Positions 36,899-46,700 of a stretch of DNA of 64,000 nucleotides are shown in pieces. The notes beneath the pieces were generated by a model. The model had not been told where the DNA came from and made no database searches. It worked only from the letters and a program-made list of their open reading frames with translations. Where the stretch lies: contig JBFWNY010000010.1 of the NCBI GenBank assembly GCA_050250815.1, positions 1 to 64,000 on the forward strand. The letters run 5' to 3'. Source of the stretch: JAEUMD01 sp050250815 (GTDB taxonomy: Bacteria > Pseudomonadota > Alphaproteobacteria > Rhizobiales > Hyphomicrobiaceae). Position 1 is the stretch's first letter, and each line of letters begins with the position of its first letter. Made by a program: the position numbers and the translations under genes.

Positions 36899-39318
36899 AC
36901 GAGTCAGCACCGCCGACCCGGGCCGAACGGGAGGCCAAACTCGAAGGCATGGGCTGCCGGCGCAAGCGCGTCGAGGACATCCGATTCACCCAAGGCAAGG
37001 GCAACTACGTCGATGACGTGAAGCTGCCTGGAATGCTGTTTGGAGATTTCGTGCGCAGCCCCTACGCGCATGCACGAGTGTTGAAAATCGATCCGACAGA
37101 AGCGCTCAAGGTTCCTGGCGTCCTGGCGGTTCTCACCGCCGAAGAACTGAAGGGTGTCAACCTTGCCTGGATGCCCACGCTGGCGGGTGATGTGCAGATG
37201 GTGCTCGCCGATGGCAAGGTCCTGTTCCAGAACCAGGAGGTCGCCTTTGTCGTGGCCGAGGACCGCTATGCGGCCGCGGATGGTGTCGAGGCCGTCGAGG
37301 TCGAATACGAAGAATTGCCCGTCCTTGTCGATCCGTTTTCGTCAATGTCATCGGGCGCGCCCGTATTGCGTGAGGACATCAAGGACAAGACCGCGGGAGC
37401 CCATGGACCGCGCAAGCACTACAACCACATTTTTGAATGGGCTGTCGGTGACAAGGAACTGACGGATGCGGCCTTTGCCAAGGCCGAAGTCACGACCAAG
37501 GACCTGATCAGCTACCACCGCACCCATCCATCGCCGCTCGAGACCTGTCAGGCGGTGGCCTCGTTCGACAAGATCAAGGGCGAGCTGACGGTCTGGGGTA
37601 CATTCCAGGCGCCGCATGTCGTTCGCACCGTCGCGTCGCTGCTGTCCAAGATCCCCGAGCACAAGATCCACGTCATCGCACCGGACATTGGCGGCGGCTT
37701 CGGCAACAAGGTGGGCGTCTACCCAGGGTATGTCTGCGCCATTGTCGCCTCGATCGTCACCGGGCGCCCGGTCAAGTGGGTCGAGGACCGCATGGAGAAC
37801 TTCTCGGCCACGTCGTTTGCTCGCGACTACCACATGACGACTGAGATCGCGGCGACGAAGGACGGCAAGGTTACAGGTCTGCGCGTGCATGTGCTGGCGG
37901 ATCACGGCGCCTTTGACGCCTGCGCCGACCCGTCGAAGTGGCCTGCTGGCTTCTTCAACATCGTCACGGGATCGTACGACTTCCCGACAGCGCACCTGAT
38001 TGTCGACGGCGTCTACACCAACAAGGCGCCGGGCGGTGTAGCCTACCGCTGTTCCTTCCGCGTGACGGAGGCCGCCTATTGCATCGAGCGGGCCATGGAC
38101 ATCATGGCGCAGAAGCTCGGCATGGATCCGGCCGAGTTCCGCATGAAGAACTTCATCAAGCGCGACCAGTTCCCCTACCAGTCCGCGCTCGGCTGGGAGT
38201 ACGACTCCGGCGACTACCATACGGCCATGGACAAGGCGATGGCGACCGTCGGCTACAAGCAGCTACGCGCCGAGCAGGCCGCAAAGCGCGCTGCGTTCAA
38301 GCGCGGCGAGACTCGCCAGATCATGGGAATCGGCATCGGCTTCTTCACCGAGATCGTCGGCGCGGGGCCTTCGAAGAATTGCGACATTCTCGGCATCGCC
38401 ATGTTCGACAGCTGCGAGATCAGGGTGCATCCGACGGGCGCTGCCATCGCGCGAATGGGTACCAAGAGCCAGGGGCAGGGCCACGAAACGACCTATGCCC
38501 AGATCATCGCTACCGAGATCGGCATACCTGCCGACCAGATCATGGTCGAGGAAGGCAATACCGATACGGCTCCCTACGGTCTTGGCACCTACGGCTCGCG
38601 CTCGACGCCGGTCGCCGGCGCTGCGATCGCAATGGCCGCGCGCAAAATTAGGGCGAAAGCTCAGATGATCGCCGCCTACCTGCTTGAAGTCCACGAGGGC
38701 GATCTGGAATGGGATATCGACGGGTTCCGGGTCAAGGGCCTGCCGGAGAAGTTCAAGTCGATGAGCGACATTGCCTGGGTCGCCTACAATTCGCCGCCAC
38801 CTGGGATGGAGCCGGGACTGGAAGCGGTCAGCTACTATGATCCACCGAACATGACCTATCCGTTCGGCGCCTACATTTGCGTCATGGACATCGACATCGA
38901 TACCGGTGTGTACACCGTGCGCCGCTTCTATGCGCTTGATGACTGCGGCACGCGCATCAATCCGATGATCATCGAGGGACAAGTGCACGGTGGGCTGACC
39001 GAGGCGTTCGCTATCGCGATGGGGCAAGAGATCGCCTACGACGACATCGGCAACGTGAAGGGCGCTTCCTTCATGGACTTCTTCATCCCGACGGCCGTCG
39101 AAACACCCAAGTGGGAAACCGACTACACCGTGACCCCGTCTCCGCACCATCCGATCGGTGCCAAGGGTGTCGGCGAAAGCCCCAACGTCGGCGGCGTGCC
39201 CGCGTTCTGCAACGCGGTCAACGATGCCTACGCCTTCCTCGGGGCGACCCACATTCAGATGCCGCACGACCATTGGCGGAACTGGATGGCGGCCAAGAAG
39301 CTGGGTCTCGTTGCCTGA
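36895..39318 (+). CDS. coxL: Form I aerobic carbon monoxide dehydrogenase large (Mo-Cu) subunit
   Basis: An 807-residue catalytic subunit, about the length of the Oligotropha enzyme (809). It oxidises CO with water to CO2 at a molybdopterin cytosine dinucleotide centre bridged to copper. The active-site loop VAYRCSFR places the copper-binding Cys at residue 386. This is the form I signature; form II proteins have AYRGAGR. Other conserved blocks are GMGCRRKRVEDIRFTQGKG at the N-terminus, APDIGGGFGNK, GTKSQGQGHETTYAQ and GAKGVGESP with the catalytic Glu. The whole protein is strongly similar to known form I CoxL. No defect is seen, so the enzyme should be functional. Confidence 0.98.
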   Translation: MNESAPPTRAEREAKLEGMGCRRKRVEDIRFTQGKGNYVDDVKLPGMLFGDFVRSPYAHARVLKIDPTEALKVPGVLAVLTAEELKGVNLAWMPTLAGDVQMVLADGKVLFQNQEVAFVVAEDRYAAADGVEAVEVEYEELPVLVDPFSSMSSGAPVLREDIKDKTAGAHGPRKHYNHIFEWAVGDKELTDAAFAKAEVTTKDLISYHRTHPSPLETCQAVASFDKIKGELTVWGTFQAPHVVRTVASLLSKIPEHKIHVIAPDIGGGFGNKVGVYPGYVCAIVASIVTGRPVKWVEDRMENFSATSFARDYHMTTEIAATKDGKVTGLRVHVLADHGAFDACADPSKWPAGFFNIVTGSYDFPTAHLIVDGVYTNKAPGGVAYRCSFRVTEAAYCIERAMDIMAQKLGMDPAEFRMKNFIKRDQFPYQSALGWEYDSGDYHTAMDKAMATVGYKQLRAEQAAKRAAFKRGETRQIMGIGIGFFTEIVGAGPSKNCDILGIAMFDSCEIRVHPTGAAIARMGTKSQGQGHETTYAQIIATEIGIPADQIMVEEGNTDTAPYGLGTYGSRSTPVAGAAIAMAARKIRAKAQMIAAYLLEVHEGDLEWDIDGFRVKGLPEKFKSMSDIAWVAYNSPPPGMEPGLEAVSYYDPPNMTYPFGAYICVMDIDIDTGVYTVRRFYALDDCGTRINPMIIEGQVHGGLTEAFAIAMGQEIAYDDIGNVKGASFMDFFIPTAVETPKWETDYTVTPSPHHPIGAKGVGESPNVGGVPAFCNAVNDAYAFLGATHIQMPHDHWRNWMAAKKLGLVA

Positions 39319-39375
39319 CGCAAGTGGCCGCCCGCACCCGCGTGCGAGCGGCCGGCAGACATGCGAGGACGACAC

Positions 39376-40251
39376 GTGACCCGCGAAGATATTGTGCTCA
39401 AGCTGGCCGAGAGCGGCTACGTCGCCGACGGGCCGCTCGCCACGTCGCTGCAGATCATGCAGCTGATCGGCCGGCCTCTGCTGGTCGAGGGAGAGGCGGG
39501 TGTCGGCAAGACCCAGATTGCAAAAGCGCTGGCCTGTGCGCTCGGCACCCGCCTCATTCGCCTGCAGTGCTACGAGGGCCTGGATCAATCGACCGCACTC
39601 TACGAATGGAACTACCAGCGGCAGCTCCTGACGATTGAACTGCAGAAGACCGCAGCGGATCGACAGCAGGACCTTGAAGCGGAGCTGTTCTCGGAGCGGT
39701 ATCTTCTCGAGCGTCCCCTGCTGGCCGCCATCCGCCAGGACAGCCCGCCGGTGCTGCTGATCGACGAGATCGACCGCGCCGACGAGGAGTTCGAGGCGTT
39801 CCTGCTCGAACTCCTCTCTGACTTCCAAGTCACGATCCCTGAGCTGGGAACCATCAGGGCGACGAGTGTGCCTCACGTCATCCTGACGTCGAATGGCACA
39901 AGAGATCTCTCCGACGCGCTGCGCCGCCGCTGCCTCTACCACTACCTGGATTTCCCCGACGCAGAGCGCGAAGCCCGTATCATCTTGGCGCGCATACCCG
40001 GGCTGTCCGCTCAGCTCGCCGGGCAAATCGCCAGTGTCGTCGGGCAGATCCGGAAAGAGGAACTGTCAAGGAACCCCGGCGTTGCCGAGACACTCGACTG
40101 GGCCGCGGCGCTTGTCGGCCTGAACGTCTCGTCCCTCGATGGGAACCATGAGCTCGCACACGAAACGATGCTGTGTCTCCTCAAGACCAACGAGGATCGT
40201 CAGCGGATCAGTCGAGAGGTCTCGGCGCGCATCATCGGGAGAGCCGCGTGA
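39376..40251 (+). CDS. coxD: CoxD, MoxR-type AAA+ ATPase for CO dehydrogenase maturation
   Basis: About 291 residues. The Walker A motif is EGEAGVGKTQ and Walker B is VLLIDEIDRADEE, with sensor-like TSNGTRDLSDALRRRC, all typical of MoxR ATPases. In Oligotropha, CoxD acts as a chaperone that helps build the sulfur and copper part of the CoxL active site. I prefer GTG 39376 because GAGGAC is eight bases upstream; ATG 39361 in frame lacks a ribosome site. The stop overlaps the coxE start codon. Confidence 0.92.
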   Translation: MTREDIVLKLAESGYVADGPLATSLQIMQLIGRPLLVEGEAGVGKTQIAKALACALGTRLIRLQCYEGLDQSTALYEWNYQRQLLTIELQKTAADRQQDLEAELFSERYLLERPLLAAIRQDSPPVLLIDEIDRADEEFEAFLLELLSDFQVTIPELGTIRATSVPHVILTSNGTRDLSDALRRRCLYHYLDFPDAEREARIILARIPGLSAQLAGQIASVVGQIRKEELSRNPGVAETLDWAAALVGLNVSSLDGNHELAHETMLCLLKTNEDRQRISREVSARIIGRAA

Positions 40252-41459
40252 TGATGTGCTGCTGCGATCAGCAGGTCTCCGAAGCGATGGCGAGCGAAGG
40301 CGCCAGGATCATCGCGCGCATTTCTGCATTCGCCAGAACGCTACGGGAGAATTCGTTTTCCGTAGGCGTTCGCGAGACCGAGGACGCCGCGAGGCTGGTC
40401 GGCTCCGATGTCGGCAGGCGGGCCGATCATCTGCGCCACGGGCTCAAAGCATTGTTCTGCGGCAGCCATGCTCAGTGGAGCAAGTTCGACGCCATCTTCG
40501 ACGCCTTCTGGTTGGCTACTTCCGCCAAGCCGTCCGTGCGCACGAACGTACCATCGAAGGCGGCTGAAGGAACGAGCCTGCGCGACCTTGCATCGGGAGC
40601 CGGTGGCGCGCTGCAGACCCCCTCATTGGGCGACCAGGCTCCACAGGACGAAGGCAAGGACGGCGATCAATCCGGTCTAGGCCGGATGGAAGGAGCCTCA
40701 CAAGTTGCAAACCTTGCCGAAGCCGACTTACGCAAGATCCACGACCCGGAAGCCATGGCGGCGGCACACCGGCTGGCCGAGCGGCTCGCCCGGCGCATGC
40801 GCATGCGCCTGACGCGGCGGTTCCGCGTCTCCAACCAGGGCAGGCGGATCGACTTGAGGCGCACGATCCGCCGCAGCATCGGTTCGGGCGGCGTGCCGGT
40901 CCACCCGGTGCAGCTCAGGAGACGGCAGAAGCCGCTTCGACTCGTCATTCTGCTCGATGTCTCAGGCTCGATGAGCCAATACACGTCGGTCTTCGTCCGC
41001 TTCGTGCACGGCGTGCTCACCCATGTCCGTAAGTCCGAAGCCTTCCTCATCCATACTTCGCTTGTCCATGTTTCCCCCGCGCTTGCCGAGCGCGATCCCG
41101 GCCGCGCGCTCGACCGGTTGTCGCTCATGGCCCAGGGCGCGGGGGGCGGAACACGCATCGGCGAGTGCCTTGCGGATTTCAACAAATGGCACGCGCGCCG
41201 CGTCCTCGATGGGCGGACCTGCGTGATGGTGCTCTCCGACGGCTATGACACCGGCTCGCCCGAACTGCTCGGCGCGGAGATGCGTCGCATGGCCCGACGC
41301 TGCCGCCGCATCGTCTGGTTGAACCCCATGATCGGATGGGAAGGCTACGAGCCGAAAGCGCAGGGAATGCAGGCAGCCTTACCCCACATAGACCTGTTCG
41401 CGCCCGCGCATTCGCTTCGCAGCCTTGAAGCACTCGCGCCGTATCTCGCGCGGATCTGA
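40251..41459 (+). CDS. coxE: CoxE, von Willebrand factor A domain maturation protein
   Basis: About 402 residues. ATG 40251 overlaps the coxD stop by one base; GTG 40248 and ATG 40254 are close alternatives. The N-terminal half is helical, followed by a Gly/Gln-rich linker. The C-terminal VWA domain has the MIDAS motif DVSGSM followed by the conserved GGGTRIG and LSDGYD. MoxR and VWA proteins work as pairs, and CoxD with CoxE is thought to insert copper into CoxL. Length is normal for the family. Confidence 0.92.
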   Translation: MMCCCDQQVSEAMASEGARIIARISAFARTLRENSFSVGVRETEDAARLVGSDVGRRADHLRHGLKALFCGSHAQWSKFDAIFDAFWLATSAKPSVRTNVPSKAAEGTSLRDLASGAGGALQTPSLGDQAPQDEGKDGDQSGLGRMEGASQVANLAEADLRKIHDPEAMAAAHRLAERLARRMRMRLTRRFRVSNQGRRIDLRRTIRRSIGSGGVPVHPVQLRRRQKPLRLVILLDVSGSMSQYTSVFVRFVHGVLTHVRKSEAFLIHTSLVHVSPALAERDPGRALDRLSLMAQGAGGGTRIGECLADFNKWHARRVLDGRTCVMVLSDGYDTGSPELLGAEMRRMARRCRRIVWLNPMIGWEGYEPKAQGMQAALPHIDLFAPAHSLRSLEALAPYLARI

Positions 41460-41474
41460 CTGGAGGCCAGCGGC

Positions 41475-42323
41475 ATGGATGGATCACCCGACATTCTGGA
41501 TCAGATCGCAGCCGCCCGCGCGAAGGGCGAGCCATTCGCGGTGGCGACTGTTGTCCGCACCATGTCCCTTACCGCGGCCAAAGCCGGAGCCAAGGCGATC
41601 GTCACTTCGGATGGCAGGATGACGGATGGCTGGATCGGGGGCGGCTGTGCGCGCGGCGCAGTGCTCAAAACCGCGCGGGACTGCCTGATGGATGGAAAGC
41701 CACGCCTCATTTCGGTGCAGCCCCCCGATGCCCTCTCCGAAGCTGGGCATCAGTCGGGCGAAACGAAAAATGGCACGCTCTATGCGCGGAACATGTGCGC
41801 GAGCCAGGGAACAATGGACATCTTCATCGAGCCGTTTCTGCTGAAACCCGAGCTGCTGATTTGTGGCGCCAGCCCGGTTGCCGTCGCGCTGGCCGACCTG
41901 GCGCCGCGGATCGGATACCGCACCATTGTCGTGGCCGATGCAGCAGATCACTGGCGTTTCGCAGCGTCCGGCAATTTCGCCGCCAGCATCGACGAGATCA
42001 CACCCAGTACTGCCGAACGGTACGTCGTGGTGGCTTCGCAAGGGGGCGGCGACGGGTTCAACCTCCAGGCGGCGATGTCGATCTCGGCACGCTACGTATC
42101 CTTCGTCGGATCCCATCGCAAGGTTACGAAACTGAAGGAGGCGCTCATCGCCAAGGGCGTCGATGCCCAAGCGTTTGACCGCCTGCACGCGCCGGCAGGG
42201 CTAGATATCGGCTCCGTCACACCCGAGGAGATCGCCATCGCCATTCTCGGCGAGATGACGTCCGTGCGCCGGCGCGGTTCGGCAACCGCCGGACCCGATG
42301 CGGTTGCACGATCAGCAGCATGA
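41475..42323 (+). CDS. coxF: CoxF, XdhC-family CO dehydrogenase maturation protein
   Basis: A 282-residue member of the XdhC/CoxI/CoxF family. ATG 41475 has GGAGG eight bases upstream. The N-terminal part has VATVVRTMSLTAAKAGAKAIVTSDG and WIGGGCARGAVLKTA with the conserved Cys. The C-terminal half is a Rossmann-type fold with LLICGASPVAVALADLAPRIGY and VSFVGSHRKV. It is needed for making an active CO dehydrogenase, by analogy with Oligotropha. It begins 15 bases after coxE. Confidence 0.92.
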   Translation: MDGSPDILDQIAAARAKGEPFAVATVVRTMSLTAAKAGAKAIVTSDGRMTDGWIGGGCARGAVLKTARDCLMDGKPRLISVQPPDALSEAGHQSGETKNGTLYARNMCASQGTMDIFIEPFLLKPELLICGASPVAVALADLAPRIGYRTIVVADAADHWRFAASGNFAASIDEITPSTAERYVVVASQGGGDGFNLQAAMSISARYVSFVGSHRKVTKLKEALIAKGVDAQAFDRLHAPAGLDIGSVTPEEIAIAILGEMTSVRRRGSATAGPDAVARSAA

Positions 42324-42339
42324 AAAAAGGACTGCACAC

Positions 42340-42900
42340 ATGGAAATGTCAGGCCAGCAGAAGATCGCGGCAAGCCGGAAGGTCGTATGGGCCGCGCTCA
42401 ACGACGTCAACGTCTTGAAGCAATGCGTACCCGGATGCGAAAGCATCGAGAAGCAGTCGGACACGGATATGACTGCCAAGGTGGTGTTGAAGCTCGGTCC
42501 GATCAAGGCATCGTTCAACAGCAAGCTGACGCTGGCTGACCTGGACCCGCCCAACGGCTATACGATCATCGGCGAAGGCAAGGGCGGGCCGGCAGGATTT
42601 GCCAAGGGTACCGCCCGTGTGCGGCTGGCCGATGACGGCCCCAATGCGACAATCCTGAACTACCACACCAAGGTCGACGTCGGGGGCAAGGTCGCCCAAC
42701 TCGGATCACGTTTGCTCGACTCGACTGCCAATCGGCTTTCGGCCGAGTTTTTCGAGAAGTTCGGAAGCGTCGTCGCGCCCGCGGGCGCCACTCCGGTTCA
42801 GAAGAAGCGACAGGGCTTCTTTGCCTGGCTCCTGGGTCTCTTCGGCTGGCGCAAACAACAAGCCAAGCCGGCATGCTGCGAATCCCGCAACAGTGCATGA
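42340..42900 (+). CDS. coxG: CoxG, SRPBCC-fold membrane recruitment protein
   Basis: A 186-residue protein. It begins MEMSGQQKIAASRKVVWAALNDVNVLKQCVPGCESIEK, the hallmark of the CoxG family of SRPBCC lipid-binding folds. The C-terminus is basic and hydrophobic (KKRQGFFAWLLGLFGWRKQQ), consistent with anchoring to the membrane. CoxG is thought to bring CO dehydrogenase to the inner membrane and help electrons reach the quinone pool. AAGGA precedes the ATG. The following regulator gene starts 16 bases after its stop. Confidence 0.93.
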   Translation: MEMSGQQKIAASRKVVWAALNDVNVLKQCVPGCESIEKQSDTDMTAKVVLKLGPIKASFNSKLTLADLDPPNGYTIIGEGKGGPAGFAKGTARVRLADDGPNATILNYHTKVDVGGKVAQLGSRLLDSTANRLSAEFFEKFGSVVAPAGATPVQKKRQGFFAWLLGLFGWRKQQAKPACCESRNSA

Positions 42901-42916
42901 CCGCAAGTGCGCGGCG

Positions 42917-43669
42917 ATGGGACCCGACGAGAAAACTGGCGGCTCGGACGCTGAACGGGCTGTGGCAAGGGTGGGGGGAGAAGACTATCCCGACGATCTA
43001 AATCGACTGTTATCGAGCCATGGGGTGAGCGTGAGGATCCGCTGCCGCCAGTGTTACCGGTTCAACGCTCAGGACGAGACCAGCATCTATCATTTGAACT
43101 CGGGTCTCGCGTTTCTCGGTGCCGGCAACACAGGTTCGGGCCCAAGGTTGCTTTCCGTGCTCTATCCGCGGGACATGTTTTCTTCACGGCTCGCTCCACC
43201 CCTAGAGAACGTCGGGATATACGCGACGATCGACTGCCAGTTGACCAGGCTCCGAGCGGCTACGACTGGCCGGAGCCAAGATGAAACGCTGAAACTCGAG
43301 GCGGCCTTGGGGCGGCGCCTCGCAGCAATGTATGCGCGAGCAAATCTACACGTCGACCGCGTGAACCACTTTCCGGCCGACGCGAGATTAATCTCGTTCC
43401 TAGTGGAGATCGCCCTGCGCACCGGCCGCAAGACAAATGACTCGATGACCTGCGAGCTGCCCCTGTCACGAAGGGACATCGGCAGCTATCTTGCGATCAA
43501 TCCCGACACTGTCAGCCGCATCTTCACAACCTTCAGGTCGAAGGGATATGTGAAGACGATAGGCAACCGCCGCTTGTTCATCGAAAACGTGAACAGGCTG
43601 TTTGACGAGTTTCCAGCCTGCCAGATCACAGCACAACTGATTGCATCCGAAAGCCGGCAGACCAGTTGA
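42917..43669 (+). CDS. Crp/Fnr-family transcriptional regulator at the end of the cox operon
   Basis: A 250-residue protein with an N-terminal sensor domain that diverges from the cNMP-binding consensus, a dimer helix (LEAALGRRLAAMYARANLHVDRVN) and a C-terminal helix-turn-helix at 183-212 (LSRRDIGSYLAINPDTVSRIFTTF). The recognition helix has DTVSR, close to the E-x-x-SR of Fnr. Near the N-terminus there is a Cys pair, CRQC at 43-46, reminiscent of redox-sensing relatives, but the full set of Fnr cluster ligands is not seen. Its position 16 bases after coxG suggests it controls, or is controlled with, CO oxidation. The ligand is unknown. Confidence 0.82.
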   Translation: MGPDEKTGGSDAERAVARVGGEDYPDDLNRLLSSHGVSVRIRCRQCYRFNAQDETSIYHLNSGLAFLGAGNTGSGPRLLSVLYPRDMFSSRLAPPLENVGIYATIDCQLTRLRAATTGRSQDETLKLEAALGRRLAAMYARANLHVDRVNHFPADARLISFLVEIALRTGRKTNDSMTCELPLSRRDIGSYLAINPDTVSRIFTTFRSKGYVKTIGNRRLFIENVNRLFDEFPACQITAQLIASESRQTS

Positions 43670-43741
43670 GCGTTACTCAGACGTCTCTCAGCGGGACATT
43701 CGACCGCTCTCTATGCTGGCGATGGATTTCTCGGCGAATGC

Positions 43742-46700
43742 TCAGACGGCTGGTGCTGGCTCGACGTCAGCAGGCCGATCGGGCGGGCCGATACGGAACC
43801 ACGCGACGTAGAGAGCCGGCAGAAATACCAAGGTAAGCAGCGTTGCCACCAGCAGACCGCCGATCACGGCATATGCCATCGGCCCCCAGAACACGGTACC
43901 GGCAATAGGCAGCATGCCAAGAATAGCGGCCGCTGCCGTCAGAAGAATCGGCCGGAGGCGATGCTCGGTGGCACTGATGACGGCGAGCCATGGATGCTCG
44001 CCATCGGCGCGGTGCTTGTCGATCTGGTCGATCAGGATCACCGAATTGCGGATGACCATGCCGGTAAGCGAGATGACGCCGAGGATCGCCACGAAGCCAA
44101 GCGGCACGTTGAACAAGAGCAGGGCGCCAGACACACCGATCAGTGCCAACGGCGCTGTCAGCAGCACCATGGCGAGACGCTGGAAGCTCATGAGCTGGAC
44201 CATCAGGATCGTCATCATGAGAAGCAGCATGAGCGGGAAGACAGCGAAGATGCTGCCGCGCGCCTTGCTCGAATCTTCAATCGTGCCGCCGATGGCAATG
44301 TCATAGCCGGGCGGCAGCGCCTTGCGGAACTCGGCGATGCGGCCTCCCAGATCCCGCACGACGGTGATCGCCTGGACACCAGGCGGCACGTCACCCTGGA
44401 CCGTAATCGTGGGCAGGCGCTTGCGCCGCCAGATGAGCGGCGGCTCGAGCTGGTAGCTCAGCGTCGCCACCTGGGCCAGCGGCACCGAGCCACCGCTTGG
44501 CGTTGCAAGCCGCAAGCTGCGCAACGTATCGAGATCGGCCCGCTCGCTTTGGACCGCGCGTGCCACGACGTCGATGAGGTAGGTTGCATCGCGCACCTGC
44601 GTGATGGTGGTGCCGGACAGAACAGAGTTTATGTTGCTGGCGACCTGACGCGAGGTCAGCCCGACGGCGCGCGCCCGGTCCTGGTCAATGTCGACCTTGA
44701 TGACCTTTGCCATCTCGTTCCAGTCGTAGTTGATGTTCAACACACGCTGATCGGCACCGATGGAACCGGCGAACTCGAGCGCGAGGGAACGCACCTTTGC
44801 AGGATTTTCTCCTGACACTCGAAACTTGAGCGGCCAACCTACAGGGGGGCCGAGCTCCAGCGGGCTGACGCGGATCATCGCATTCTCAAAGCCCGTGGAG
44901 ACCGCTTCCTCGATGCGCTTCTGAACTTCCGGGCGCACAGTGTAGCCCTTGGTCAACACAACGGCCTGGGCAAAGAAGCTGTTGGCCAGCTGCGCATCGA
45001 GGGGCAGATAGAAGCGCACCGCACCCTGGCCGACGTAGAACGTCCAGTAGTCGATGTCCTTGTCGGACTTCAGGATCGACTCTATGCGCTCCACTGTCTT
45101 ATCGGTGGCATCGATCGAAGCGTTCTGCGGCAGCGTGACGTTGATGAGCAGCTCGGCACGATCGGAAGCGGGGAAGAACTGCTGCTGTACGAAGCCCATG
45201 CCAAACAGCGAGAGAACGAACAGACCTGCGGTGGCCGCGAGCACGAACCACTTCATGTGCAACGCCCATTCGAGGAAACGCGCGAACCAGCTGCCACCGG
45301 GGGCGTGATGATGCGCCTTCATCTTGTCGGGCAGGATGTAAATCCCGGTGAGCGGAGTGAACAGTACCGCCACCACCCACGACGTGGTGAGTGCGATACC
45401 GACGACGGCAAACAAGGAGAAGGTGTACTCGCCCGCACCACTCTTTGCGAACCCGACCGGCACAAAGCCGGCGATAGTGACGAGCGTGCCCGTCAGCATC
45501 GGGAAGGCCGTCGAGGTGTAGGTATAGGTCGCCGCTGAGATCTTGTCGTAGCCAGCCTCGAGCCGCGCAATCATCATTTCAACCGCGATCATCGCATCAT
45601 CGACGAGCAACCCAAGCGCGATGATGAGAGCACCCAGCGAGATGCGCTGGAGAGAGATGCCAAAGTACATCATCGCCGCAAAGGTAACGCCGAGCACAAG
45701 CGGGATGGCGATGGCGACGACGATTCCGGGTCGTAGTCCAAGCGCAAGGAAGCTCACGCCCAGCACGATGGCGATCGCCTCCCACAACGTCTTGGTGAAC
45801 TCGCCGACGGCTTCTTCAACAACATGTGGCTGATCAGCGACGAGGTGTACGTCAATACCGATCGGCAAATCGCCTTCGATCGTCTTCATCGTGAGGGTGA
45901 GGGCTTCGCCGAGCGCCAGCACGTCGCCGCCGGCCGTCATGGAGATGGCGAGACCGATCGCGGGGTTGCCATTGTAGCGGAACATCGGCTGCGGCGGATC
46001 GGTGTAGCCGCGACGAATTTCGGCAATGTCGGCTAGCTTGTAGAAGCGGTTTCCGGCACGCAGATTGATCGACTTCAAGCTCTCTTCGCTATCGAATGAG
46101 CCAGACACGCGCACCGAGAACCGCTCACCACCGGCGTCGAGCACGCCGGACGGCACGATCGCATTCTGGGCCTCCAGGCTGTCCATCAGCGTCGCGGCAT
46201 CGATGCCCAACGCAGCCATCTGCCGGGTGGAGAATTCGAGAAAGATCTTCTCGTCCTGTAGGCCGATGAAATCGACCTTGGCGACTCCAGGCGTGGCGAG
46301 AATACGCGTGCGAACCTTCTCCAACTCGTCGCGCAATTCGCGCGGCGAGAACCCGTCTGTGGTGAAGGCGTAGATGATCGAGTAAGTGTCGCCGAATTCG
46401 TCGTTGAAGAACGGCCCTTGGATGCCCTGCGGCAACTGATTGCGGACATCCGAAACCTTCTTCCTTACCTGGTACCAAAGGTCCGGCACGTTGGACGCTG
46501 GGGTTGAATCCTTCAGGTTGACGTAAACGAGGCTATCGCCGGGCTTGGTGTAGCTGCGCACGAAGTCAAGAAACGGCAATTCTTCCAGCTTCTTCTCGAC
46601 GCGATCCGTCACCTGCTCGAGCGTGTCGGTGGTGGTGGCACCGGGCCAGAGCGTGCGCACGACCATCGTCTTGATCGTGAAGGGCGGATCCTCCTCGCGG

